From the NCBI RefSeq assembly GCF_003852405.1, contig NZ_QAJM01000007.1:186001-250000 (forward strand): DNA of 64,000 bases, read 5' to 3'. Of the stretch, positions 17,837-25,972 are shown piece by piece (the stretch's first letter is position 1; every line of letters begins with the position of its first letter). Position numbers and translations under genes: made by a program. This DNA is from Pseudomonas sp. KBW05. Its GTDB lineage: Bacteria; Pseudomonadota; Gammaproteobacteria; Pseudomonadales; Pseudomonadaceae. The notes below the pieces were generated by a model. That model saw nothing but the letters and a program-made list of their open reading frames with translations. It had not been told where the DNA came from and did no database searches.

Positions 17837-19275
17837 TGCGTTTGTCCGAGCTGAAAACTGCCGGCCGTACCCCCGACTTGCCCCTGACCATTGAACTGGC
17901 TGACGCGGCCGGCCCGGGCCAGTTGCAACTGCTCAGCCTGTTGCGTGTGTTGCCGGGCGAGCGCTACGTGGGCGCGGCGGTATGGCGCGGGCGCCCGGTG
18001 CTGGCCAAGTTGTTGGTGGGCAGCAAGGCGGCGCGGCATTTTCAGCGTGAACTGAGCGGCGTGCGCCTGCTCGCCGAGCAAGGCCTGACCACGCCGCAGT
18101 TGCTGGCCGATGGCTTGCAGGACGGCGAGGGCGGCTGGCTGCTCTTTGAGTTCATCGACGGTGCTGAAAGCCTGGCGGATGCCTGGCAGACCGTCGAAAG
18201 TTTGCCGCCGCTGGCCGACGAACAAACCGCCGTACTCGCCGAAGCCCTGGGCGCGATTGCGCAGATGCACGCCAAGGGCCTGTGGCAGGAAGACCTGCAC
18301 CTGGACAACCTGCTGCGCCGGGACGGTAAGTTGTATTTGATCGACGGCGCGGGGATTCGCGTCGAAGAGGCGGGCAAGCCGCTGTCGCGCAATCGCGTGC
18401 TGGAAAACCTCGGGGTGTTTTTTGCCCAGTTGCCGAAAAACCTCGCGCCGTTTACCGAAGAGTTGCTGGTGTACTACCTGCTGAGCAACGGCGAACATGC
18501 CTTGCCGCTGGAGGCCCTGGAAAAACAGGTGCGCAAAGTCAGTGCGTGGCGGTTGAAGGACTTCTTGAGCAAGGTTGGCCGCGAGTGCACGCTGTTCAGC
18601 GTGTTGCGCGGGCCGTTTGCCTTGCGAGCGTTCCGTCGCGAAGAAGAGACTGCGATGCTGCCGGTCTTGGAGCGGGCCGATGCTTTGCTCGACCAGGGCC
18701 ATCTGTTCAAGACTGGCGGCGCGGCCACCGTGGCCAAGGTCGACGTGGCGGGCCGCCCGTTGGTGATCAAGCGCTACAACATCAAGGGCTTTGCCCATTG
18801 GCTCAAACGCTTCTGGCGTCCGAGCCGGGCCTGGCACTCCTGGCGCGAAGGCAATCGCCTGGCATTCCTTGGCATCGCCACACCCAAGCCGCTGGCGGTG
18901 CTGGAAAAGCGTTTTTTCTGGCTGCGCAGCCGGGCTTACCTGATCACCGAGCACCTGGCTGGGCCGGACATCATCGAACGTTTTGCGCCTTACGTTGAGC
19001 AGGGCGACGCGCCGGAAAACGAACTGCTGGCCCTCGACAACCTGTTCGCCGAGCTGATCCGCGAGCGCATCAGCCATGGCGATTTCAAGGGGCACAACCT
19101 GTTTTGGGACAAGGACCGCTGGTCGCTGATCGACCTGGACGCCATGCGCCAACACAGCAGCGACGCCAGCTTCGCTCCGGCGTATGCCAAGGACCGTGCT
19201 CGGTTTATGCGGAACTGGGCGCAGGACTCGGCGTTGTACAAGCTGATTGATCAGCGGTTGCCCAAGCAGGTCTGA
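17836..19275 (+). CDS. Tandem double-kinase InaA/LPS-kinase protein
   Basis: A 479-residue protein that appears to hold two kinase-like domains. In domain 1 (about 1-200) the Lys is in VLAKLL (58), the catalytic loop QEDLHLDNLL has Asp153 and Asn158, and LIDGAG contains Asp170. In domain 2 (about 285-470) the Lys is in VIKRYN (312), the loop SHGDFKGHNLF has Asp416 and Asn421, and LIDLDAM has Asp433. Both sets of catalytic residues look intact. The ATG at 17836 overlaps the previous stop; a TTG three bases earlier is less likely. It is last in the first LPS block and positionally equivalent to PA5006. The acceptor is unknown, with core heptose the likely target. Confidence 0.82.
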   Translation: MRLSELKTAGRTPDLPLTIELADAAGPGQLQLLSLLRVLPGERYVGAAVWRGRPVLAKLLVGSKAARHFQRELSGVRLLAEQGLTTPQLLADGLQDGEGGWLLFEFIDGAESLADAWQTVESLPPLADEQTAVLAEALGAIAQMHAKGLWQEDLHLDNLLRRDGKLYLIDGAGIRVEEAGKPLSRNRVLENLGVFFAQLPKNLAPFTEELLVYYLLSNGEHALPLEALEKQVRKVSAWRLKDFLSKVGRECTLFSVLRGPFALRAFRREEETAMLPVLERADALLDQGHLFKTGGAATVAKVDVAGRPLVIKRYNIKGFAHWLKRFWRPSRAWHSWREGNRLAFLGIATPKPLAVLEKRFFWLRSRAYLITEHLAGPDIIERFAPYVEQGDAPENELLALDNLFAELIRERISHGDFKGHNLFWDKDRWSLIDLDAMRQHSSDASFAPAYAKDRARFMRNWAQDSALYKLIDQRLPKQV

Positions 19276-19299
19276 TCCGGGCGGTCTTGCTCGGTCAAA

Positions 19300-19388
19300 T
19301 GTGGGAGCGGGCTTGCTCGCGAAAGCGGAGTGTCAGTCACAGCAACTTTGACTGATCCACCGTATTCGCGAGCAAGCCCGCTCCCACA
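19300..19388. repeat. REPIN
   Basis: An inverted REP pair lies between the convergent LPS kinase gene and the TonB-dependent receptor gene. Its spacer (GGAGTGTCAGTCACAG...) resembles that of the copy at 671-760. Confidence 0.95.
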
Positions 19389-19403
19389 TTTTTTTGTGCG
19401 TTT

Positions 19404-21527
19404 TCAGAAGGTGTATTCGGCACCGGCGCCGGCGTACCAAGAGCGGCCCGGTGCGGCTTCGTAGTAGCGGCTGTTGCCATCCCCGACGATCACCGAGCCG
19501 ACGTACTGGCGGTCCAGCAGGTTGTCCAGGCGCAAGGTCTGGTGGAAGGTCCAGTGCTCGACCTTCTGCTCGAAACGCGCCCGCCAGTTGAACACGCTGT
19601 AGGCCGGTGCGGGGCGCTGGCTGTTGGTGTCTTCGACGTAGACCTTGCTGCGGTACATGCCTTCGATCGCGGTGCTGACCCAGTCGCGGGGCTTCCAGTT
19701 GAGTTCGGCGAACAGGGTGGTTTGCGGTACGCCGGGGAGGTAGTTGCCCTTCTCAATAGCCTTTCCGCTGTTGGTGAAGTCACTGTCGTAGGTGGCTTGC
19801 AGGCGGGTGTAGGCGAGGTTGGTGCTCCACTGTTCGCTGAGTTGGCTTTCGATGCCCAGTTCGAAGCCGCGGCGTAGGGTGCGGCCGGCGTTTTGGTAGG
19901 TGGTGCGACCGCCGCTGGATTGGCTGACTACCAATTCGTCTTCAGTAGTGATCTGGAATACTGCGGCATTGACGCGGGTGTCTTGGCCGACGCGGGCTTT
20001 CAAGCCCACTTCATATTGTGTGCTGACCGATGGCTTGAGCGCGAAGTTGAAACCGTTTGAGCTGTTGGAGTACGCCGATTCCGCTTGCGTCGGGGTCTCA
20101 AAGCCTTTGCCTGCGCTCACATACCCATGCAAGTCAGGCGTGAACGCGTACATCACGCTGACCGACGGGGTGTTCTTCTGGTAGGTCTTGCTGCCGCTGT
20201 CGTCGCCGTCGGTGCTGGTGACGAAGTGATCGTCTACGTCCATCTTCATGGTGCTGTGGCGCAGGCCGGCTTGCAGGGTCCAATCGCCCAGCAGCCAGTT
20301 GGCCTGCACGAACGGGTCGAGGCTGGTGGCGGTGTCGATTTCATCTCTGCCCAGAGCGCCTTTGATGCCGTGCACACCGTTGATGGTGTTGGAGTAGCCT
20401 TGGCGATCATCTTCGCTGCGGTCGTAGTCGAGGCCAGCGATCAAGGTCAGGTCGCCGGGAGCGCTGGTGATGGGTTGCAGCCAGTGGATGGAGCCGCCGT
20501 AGAACTTGCGATCAAAAGCCACCACGCCACCGCGAGCGTTGGCCGGGTTGGTTGCGCCGCTGGCAAACTTGTCTGGAATAGACAAGTACTGAATCACACT
20601 CCGCCGCCCCGTGTACGCATTCACTTGCAACGTCGCATCGCCGAAATAGCGCTCGTAATTTGTACCCAATTGCTGATGATCAATGCTTTTGCGCGTGTTG
20701 TACGTCAACGCGCCAGCAGCCACCGAGCGCGGATCTGCCTTGTACGCATCCCACGTCTGCCCCAGCGGATCCTGCGTCCCGTTCTGCTCCAGACTGCTGT
20801 AGATCAGCGCCAGCTTGCTGTCGTCGTCCGGCTGGAAGTTGAGCTTGGCAAACGTCTGGTCGCGCCGTGCGCTGCTATGGTCGCGGTAGCCGTCGGTGTC
20901 CATGCGCGAGGCGTCGAGCACGAAACCCGCGCCGTTGGCGGCGCCTTCGGCGGTCAGGTGGTTCTTGCTCATGCCATCGCTGCCCACCAGGGTTTCGGCG
21001 CCGATGCGCGGCGGGCCTTCGCCGTCGCGGGAGAACATCTGGATCACGCCGCCAGCATTGCTGCCGTACAGAGTGGCCGCCGGGCCGCGCAAGACTTCGA
21101 TGCGCTCGGCGGTGTCGAGGTTGAACGTGGCCGCCTGGCCCTGGCCGTCGGGGGTGCTGGCGGGGATGCCGTCGGCGATCAGCTTGAGGCCGCGCACGCC
21201 AAACGCCGAGCGGGCGCCGAAGCCGCGAGAGGAAATTTGTAAGTCTTGTGCATAGTTCTGGCGGTTCTGCACCACCAGGCCGGGGACGCGGGACAGGACT
21301 TCGGAGGCATTGATACCGAGCTGGCCATCGCTGATCTGTTCGCGGCTGATGGCGTCCACTGAGTACGGCAGGTCAAACGTCGGGCTGGCGCTGCGCGAGC
21401 CGGTGACGACGCTGGGGTCGAGGACCAAGGCTGTGTCAGCTGCCTGGGCAATGTCGCACAGGGCGAACAGGCCGGGCAGCAGCAGGGCGAAAGGGGCGAG
21501 GGTTTTCATGAGTCGGCCGGAGTCCAT
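19404..21527 (-). CDS. TonB-dependent outer-membrane receptor
   Basis: A protein of up to 707 residues. The signal peptide ends in ALCDIAQAA. The plug domain (about 50-165) contains QISSRGFGARSAFGVRG and VLRGPAATLYGSNAGGVI. A 22-strand-type barrel follows, ending in the C-terminal Phe motif (AGAGAEYTF) required for BAM insertion. The second Met (21509, MKTLAPFALLLPG) is an equally plausible start and gives a cleaner signal peptide. The substrate is unknown; a metal-siderophore complex is the usual cargo, but no siderophore genes are nearby. It lies opposite in orientation to the LPS genes and splits that locus. Confidence 0.88.
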   Translation of the reverse strand: MDSGRLMKTLAPFALLLPGLFALCDIAQAADTALVLDPSVVTGSRSASPTFDLPYSVDAISREQISDGQLGINASEVLSRVPGLVVQNRQNYAQDLQISSRGFGARSAFGVRGLKLIADGIPASTPDGQGQAATFNLDTAERIEVLRGPAATLYGSNAGGVIQMFSRDGEGPPRIGAETLVGSDGMSKNHLTAEGAANGAGFVLDASRMDTDGYRDHSSARRDQTFAKLNFQPDDDSKLALIYSSLEQNGTQDPLGQTWDAYKADPRSVAAGALTYNTRKSIDHQQLGTNYERYFGDATLQVNAYTGRRSVIQYLSIPDKFASGATNPANARGGVVAFDRKFYGGSIHWLQPITSAPGDLTLIAGLDYDRSEDDRQGYSNTINGVHGIKGALGRDEIDTATSLDPFVQANWLLGDWTLQAGLRHSTMKMDVDDHFVTSTDGDDSGSKTYQKNTPSVSVMYAFTPDLHGYVSAGKGFETPTQAESAYSNSSNGFNFALKPSVSTQYEVGLKARVGQDTRVNAAVFQITTEDELVVSQSSGGRTTYQNAGRTLRRGFELGIESQLSEQWSTNLAYTRLQATYDSDFTNSGKAIEKGNYLPGVPQTTLFAELNWKPRDWVSTAIEGMYRSKVYVEDTNSQRPAPAYSVFNWRARFEQKVEHWTFHQTLRLDNLLDRQYVGSVIVGDGNSRYYEAAPGRSWYAGAGAEYTF

Positions 21528-21570
21528 GGCGTTTGGGAGTAAACGCGCAAAAAAGGCGCGAGTTTAATGA

Positions 21571-21594
21571 CTCAAACGACTTTTATCATTTGAG
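21571..21594. promoter_or_regulatory. Inverted repeat upstream of the TonB-dependent receptor
   Basis: CTCAAA and TTTGAG arms flank 12 A/T-rich bases (ACGACTTTTATC... region reading toward the receptor gene). The position, 44 nt from the start codon, suggests an operator. It does not match the Fur box consensus well, so the regulator is not assigned. Confidence 0.35.
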
Positions 21595-21705
21595 ATTCAT
21601 CCTACGCTGCAAATCGACACCCGCACCCTGGGCTGCCGTGTTCGCCGATGTTAGCTTGGCAAGCTCCGTCGATGGTAATGGCCGAAGTATCAAAAGGAGT
21701 GGATC

Positions 21706-22062
21706 ATGAGGATTGGGTCAAAAGTCTTGTGGTGCGTTGTGGCGTTGCTGCTTTCCGGTTGCGGGACGATCAACACCGTTTTTCGCCCTGACGCGGTCGC
21801 CAGTCAGAACCTCAAGGACTCGCGCAGCCACTGCGAGAGCGTGCCGCGCATTTATAGCGGGGTGGTCTATGGCTTTTGTACCCTCAATGGGGAGCCCAAA
21901 CCTGAAAAAAGCCTGAGCGGTGTAAGCCTGTCGGACCATGCAGACGGGCTTCTGCCTGTTGTCGCCATCGAATTCGTCGCCTCCGGCGTACTGGATACGC
22001 TGGTCCTGCCCTATACGATCTACCGCCAGAACAAGGACGGCAGCATCGAAATCTTCCGTTGA
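21706..22062 (+). CDS. YceK/YidQ-family lipoprotein
   Basis: A 118-residue protein with a lipobox LLSGC (Cys at about residue 19) after a short charged and hydrophobic signal, so it should be lipidated and anchored in the envelope. The body (HCESVPRIYSGVVYGFC, LPVVAIEFVASGVLDTLVLPYTIYRQ) fits the YceK/YidQ (DUF1375) family, whose function is not known. An AAGGAG lies upstream of the ATG. It is divergent from the receptor gene and stands alone before the carbamoyltransferase. Confidence 0.8.
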   Translation: MRIGSKVLWCVVALLLSGCGTINTVFRPDAVASQNLKDSRSHCESVPRIYSGVVYGFCTLNGEPKPEKSLSGVSLSDHADGLLPVVAIEFVASGVLDTLVLPYTIYRQNKDGSIEIFR

Positions 22063-22107
22063 CCGGTCTTGCCGCTTGCCGCTAACAGCTCCCCACTGCT
22101 TTTAAGC

Positions 22108-22113
22108 TATAAT
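22108..22113 (+). promoter_or_regulatory. Candidate -10 element for the second LPS block
   Basis: A perfect TATAAT lies 92 nt before the carbamoyltransferase start. No good -35 hexamer is visible at 16-18 nt spacing, so this is a tentative promoter. Confidence 0.35.
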
Positions 22114-22204
22114 CCCGCCCTTTAGCTGTTTCCTGCCCAGGCGGGAAGCACACTTTTTCGCGGCGTAACCCGCCTGCATGCAGACTAAAAGAGGCTAGAC
22201 CCCT

Positions 22205-23962
22205 GTGGCATTGACGATTCTTGGCCTGTCCGGCGCCCTTAGCCATGATCCTTCCGCAGCCTTGTATATCGACGGCAAGCTGATCGCGGCCGCCGAAGAA
22301 GAGCGTTTCGTGCGCGACAAACATGCAAAGAACCGCATGCCCTACGAATCGGCGAAGTTCTGCCTGGAGCAAGCCGGCATCAAGCCTTCCGACGTTGACG
22401 TAGTGGCGATCCCGTTCGCCCCGATCAGCCTGTTCGGCGAGGCGCGCTGGCACTACGCCAAGCGTTACTGGTACGCCCCGGACCGCGCCCTTGACGCGAT
22501 CCTGATGGGCAACCGTCGCTACAAACGCTATCGCAACAAGATCGTCTGGTGCCTGGAGCAACTGGGCTTCGATCCGAAGAAAATCAAGATCGAACCGGTT
22601 GAGCACCACCTGGCCCACGCTTCCAGTGCCTACCACTGCTCCGGCTTCCAGGAGAAAACCGCGATTCTCGGCATCGACGGTAAAGGTGAGTACGCCACCA
22701 CGTTCTTCGGCTACGGCGAGAACGGCAAGATCCACAAGATCAAAGAATTCTACGACCCAGACTCCCTCGGCGGCCTGTACGGCGCGATCACCGAGTTCCT
22801 CGGTTTCGAGATGCTCGACGGTGAGTTCAAGGTGATGGGCATGGCGCCGTACGGCGACGCCAGCAAATACGACTTCTCGCGCCTGGCCTCTTTTGAAAAT
22901 GGCGAGCTGGTGATCAACACCGACTACGCCAACGTCATCGGCCTGCGTCGCTACAAAGAGAAGGGCAAGGGGTTCTACTTCTCGCCAAAACTGATCGAGT
23001 GGCTGGGTCCCAAGCGCGAAGGCGACATCGCCGACGAGCCGTACATCCACTACGCGGCCAGCATGCAGGCGCTGTTCGAGAAGCTGGCCTTGCAGATGAT
23101 CGACCACTACCTGGGCGACATCCTCAAGGACACCGGCAAGCTGGCCTTCGCCGGCGGTTGCGCGCTGAACGTGAAGCTGAACCAGAAGATCATTGCCCGC
23201 GACGACGTCAAGGAACTGTTTGTGCAGCCGGCGTCCGGCGATGCCGGCACCGCCGTTGGCGCGGCGGCCTACGTGTCCCACGCCCGTGGTGTACCGGTAG
23301 AGAAGATGGAACACGTCTACCTCGGCCCGTCCTACAGCAACGAAGACGTGATTGCCGCGTGCGCCAAGCACGAGAGCAAGCCGGTATGGCGCAAGATCGA
23401 GAACATGCCTAAACGCATCGCCAAGATCATGGTCGACGGCAACCCGGTGGCCTGGTTCCAGGGCCGCATGGAGTTTGGCCCGCGTGCCTTGGGCGGTCGT
23501 TCGATCATCGGTTGCCCAAGCGCCACCGGCGTGGCTGACCGCATCAACCACCAGATCAAGTTCCGCGAACGCTGGAGGCCTTTCTGCCCGTCGATGCTCG
23601 ACACCGTGGCCCCGCAGATGATCAAGGTCGATCACCCGGCGCCGTTCATGACCTTCACCTTTGAAGTGTCGGAAGAGTGGAAGACCCGCGTGCCGGAAGT
23701 GGTCCATGAAGATGGCACCTCCCGCGCCCAGGTGCTCAAGCGCGAGTACAACCCGCGCTACTACGACATGATGAAAGAGCTGGAAGTGCTGACCGGCAAC
23801 GGCGTGTCCCTGAACACCTCGCTCAACCGTCGTGGCGAAGCGATGATCTGCTCGCCGAAAGACGCGCTGGACATGTTCTTCGGTTCGGACCTGCAATACC
23901 TGATCATGGAAGACATCCTGGTGGTCAAGGACGGCGTGGACCCTTATGACACGCTCGGCTGA
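22205..23962 (+). CDS. LPS core carbamoyltransferase (NodU/CmcH family, WapO-like)
   Basis: A 585-residue enzyme that uses carbamoyl phosphate and ATP to carbamoylate a sugar hydroxyl. The N-terminal Kae1-like domain shows LGLSGALSHDPSAAL, EEHHLAHASSAY-type HHLAH and GIDGKGEYATT. The C-terminal YrdC-like part includes GRMEFGPRALGGRSI and INHQIKFRERWRPFCPS, hallmarks of the family. The start is GTG at 22205 with AGAGG upstream. In P. aeruginosa the homologue (PA5005, WapO as I recall) adds the 7-O-carbamoyl group of heptose II; the same role here is inferred from position. Confidence 0.9.
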   Translation: MALTILGLSGALSHDPSAALYIDGKLIAAAEEERFVRDKHAKNRMPYESAKFCLEQAGIKPSDVDVVAIPFAPISLFGEARWHYAKRYWYAPDRALDAILMGNRRYKRYRNKIVWCLEQLGFDPKKIKIEPVEHHLAHASSAYHCSGFQEKTAILGIDGKGEYATTFFGYGENGKIHKIKEFYDPDSLGGLYGAITEFLGFEMLDGEFKVMGMAPYGDASKYDFSRLASFENGELVINTDYANVIGLRRYKEKGKGFYFSPKLIEWLGPKREGDIADEPYIHYAASMQALFEKLALQMIDHYLGDILKDTGKLAFAGGCALNVKLNQKIIARDDVKELFVQPASGDAGTAVGAAAYVSHARGVPVEKMEHVYLGPSYSNEDVIAACAKHESKPVWRKIENMPKRIAKIMVDGNPVAWFQGRMEFGPRALGGRSIIGCPSATGVADRINHQIKFRERWRPFCPSMLDTVAPQMIKVDHPAPFMTFTFEVSEEWKTRVPEVVHEDGTSRAQVLKREYNPRYYDMMKELEVLTGNGVSLNTSLNRRGEAMICSPKDALDMFFGSDLQYLIMEDILVVKDGVDPYDTLG

Positions 23963-25076
23963 TCGCCACGTCCTGCAGTTCTGCCACGGCTATGACGGGC
24001 CGTTCCTCGATTGTGCCCGTCAGTACGCCAGCCTGTTCGCAGGCTCTGGCTACAAGGTGACCACCGTGTTTCTCACCGGGGTCGCCGACCCTGAAGTCGC
24101 GGCCGGTTGCGCCTCCGATGAAGTGTTGTTCATGGAATTCAGCTCCAAGGCCATTCGTGGCCTCAAGCTGGGCGCCATCGCCGAGATGCGCAAGATTGCC
24201 GCCTCGCGCAATTTCAGCTTCTGCATCGCGCACCGCGCCAAGCCGATCTACGTCGCCTTGCTCGCCACGCGCTTGCAGGTGATTGGTGTGCACCACGCGT
24301 TTGGCGATTACCAGCGCCGTGGCCGCCGCCTGTTTGCGTCGATTTTCCGTAAGCGCTTGAGTCTGGTGGGGGTGTCCGACGCTGTGCGTGACGACATCCG
24401 CCGTTGCCTGCCGAGTTGGCCGGCGGCGCGTATCCAGACTTTGTACAACCGCATTGATGTCGAGGCCATGCAGGCCCTGCAAGTCTCGAAGGATGACGCG
24501 CGGGATGCCCTCGGGTTGTCGCCGGATGAATGGGTGGTCGGCAACGTCGGCCGCCTGCACCCGGACAAGGACCAGGCCACGCTGCTCAAGGGCTTCGCCC
24601 TGGCCTTGCCACAGTTGCCCGGCGAAAGCCGCCTGGCGATTCTCGGTACCGGCCGCCTGGAGCAGGACCTCAAGGAACTGGCCCGCGAGCTGGGGATTGC
24701 CGACAAGGTGCGGTTCCTCGGCCAGGTGCCGGATGCGCGCCGCTATTTCCGTGCATTTGACGTGTTTGCCCTGAGCTCCGACCACGAACCGTTCGGCATG
24801 GTGCTGCTGGAAGCCATGGCCGCTGGCGTACCGTTGCTGGCCACGGCCTGCGGTGGTGCCAAGGAAGTGGTCGAAGGCGTGGGCATCCTGTTTCCTTTCG
24901 GCGATGCCGAGCACCTGGCCCAAGGCCTGGGGCACCTGGCTGCGATGGATCAACAGCAGCAACGCCAGTGCGCCGAGATGATGCTGGAGCGCCTGCACGC
25001 GCGGTTCTCGGACCAGGCGGTGCGCGATGCTTTCTGGCAACTGCCACACGTTATTGAACTGACCGCGAGGGCTTGA
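23946..25076 (+). CDS. GT4 glycosyltransferase of the LPS core (WapH-like)
   Basis: A 376-residue GT-B transferase. The N-terminal half begins FCHGYDGPFLDCARQYASLF. The C-terminal donor domain has GNVGRLHPDKDQATLLKGF, LAILGTGRLEQDLKELA and the retaining motif SSDHEPFGMVLLEAMAAGVP. It overlaps the carbamoyltransferase gene by 17 nt, so they are translationally coupled. Its place matches PA5004, proposed to add an outer-core glucose; the linkage is not readable from sequence. Confidence 0.87.
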   Translation: MTRSADRHVLQFCHGYDGPFLDCARQYASLFAGSGYKVTTVFLTGVADPEVAAGCASDEVLFMEFSSKAIRGLKLGAIAEMRKIAASRNFSFCIAHRAKPIYVALLATRLQVIGVHHAFGDYQRRGRRLFASIFRKRLSLVGVSDAVRDDIRRCLPSWPAARIQTLYNRIDVEAMQALQVSKDDARDALGLSPDEWVVGNVGRLHPDKDQATLLKGFALALPQLPGESRLAILGTGRLEQDLKELARELGIADKVRFLGQVPDARRYFRAFDVFALSSDHEPFGMVLLEAMAAGVPLLATACGGAKEVVEGVGILFPFGDAEHLAQGLGHLAAMDQQQQRQCAEMMLERLHARFSDQAVRDAFWQLPHVIELTARA

Positions 25077-25972
25077 TGCTCAATCGATTCCAAGGCTGGC
25101 GCGAGCGTGGCTGGTCCGTCGTCGATGCGCCTGCCTACAGCGAGGCCTGGCAGCGTTTTGGCGGCAGCGTCGCGACGCATCCGCAGGTGATCGAACGCTT
25201 GGCCGGGCTGGCGGATATTCCGGTGCGTTACCTGGCGTGGGAACAGGCCGGTGAACTCAAGGCGTGCATTGCCACCTGGGGGCGCGACCTGGCCTTGTCC
25301 AAGGAAGTGCTCAAGCGCAGCGGCAAGAAAGGCCTGTTTGACCTAGGCAACGCCGAGGTGATCCTGCCGGCCGCCGCCGATGCGCAGGCGCCGCTGCGCC
25401 AGCGTGCGCGTTACCTGTCGACGCTCAACGAAGGCCGTTTCAGCGGCCTCAAGCCCCAGGCCGAGCAATTGGCCATGGCGCGTACCCCGGAAGAACTGTC
25501 GAAGAAATTTCGCTACAACCAGCGCCGCGAACTGCGCTTGCTGGAAGAGGCGGGCGGCGTGGTGCGGCCGGTCAGCGAGTTTTCCAGCGCTGAGCTGGCG
25601 CGTATCTACTGCGACCTGTTCCTGCGCCGCTGGGGCTTTACCGCCACGGGGGCCGAACGTCTGGCGGAAGTGATCGAGCTGCTGCGCGAGTGGCTGATCG
25701 GCTCGGTGATCTTCCTCAACGACGCGCCCATCGCGATCCAGTTGGTGTATCGCGTCGAATCGCCAGAGTGGATCAGCGTGGAATACGTCAACGGCGGGGT
25801 CGATCCTGAAACCCGCGCCTTCAGCCCTGGCAGCGTGCTGAGTTTTCTCAATACCCAAAGTGCCTGGGAACAGGCCCGTGAAGTCGGCAAGCCGCTGCGG
25901 TTTTCCTTCGGTCGCGCCGACCGTGAGTACAAGGACCGTTGGTGCAACCCTGTGCAGGTACTGTGCGTATGA
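25076..25972 (+). CDS. Mig-14 family protein
   Basis: A 298-residue protein with a GNAT-like core. The segment KKFRYNQRRELRLLEEAGG and the C-terminal FSPGSVLSFLNTQSAWE and FSFGRADREYKDRW resemble Mig-14, a membrane-associated factor linked to tolerance of cationic antimicrobial peptides in Salmonella and P. aeruginosa (PA5003, as I recall). The ATG at 25076 overlaps the previous TGA, and the 3' end overlaps the next start. An enzymatic role in modifying the envelope is plausible but not shown by sequence. Confidence 0.8.
   Translation: MLNRFQGWRERGWSVVDAPAYSEAWQRFGGSVATHPQVIERLAGLADIPVRYLAWEQAGELKACIATWGRDLALSKEVLKRSGKKGLFDLGNAEVILPAAADAQAPLRQRARYLSTLNEGRFSGLKPQAEQLAMARTPEELSKKFRYNQRRELRLLEEAGGVVRPVSEFSSAELARIYCDLFLRRWGFTATGAERLAEVIELLREWLIGSVIFLNDAPIAIQLVYRVESPEWISVEYVNGGVDPETRAFSPGSVLSFLNTQSAWEQAREVGKPLRFSFGRADREYKDRWCNPVQVLCV

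Noticed and set aside
22114-22145. Possible ops/JUMPstart element before the second LPS block
   Set aside because: A GGCGGG sequence is present but the GGCGGTAG core is not; it only forms a weak inverted repeat with CCCGCC.
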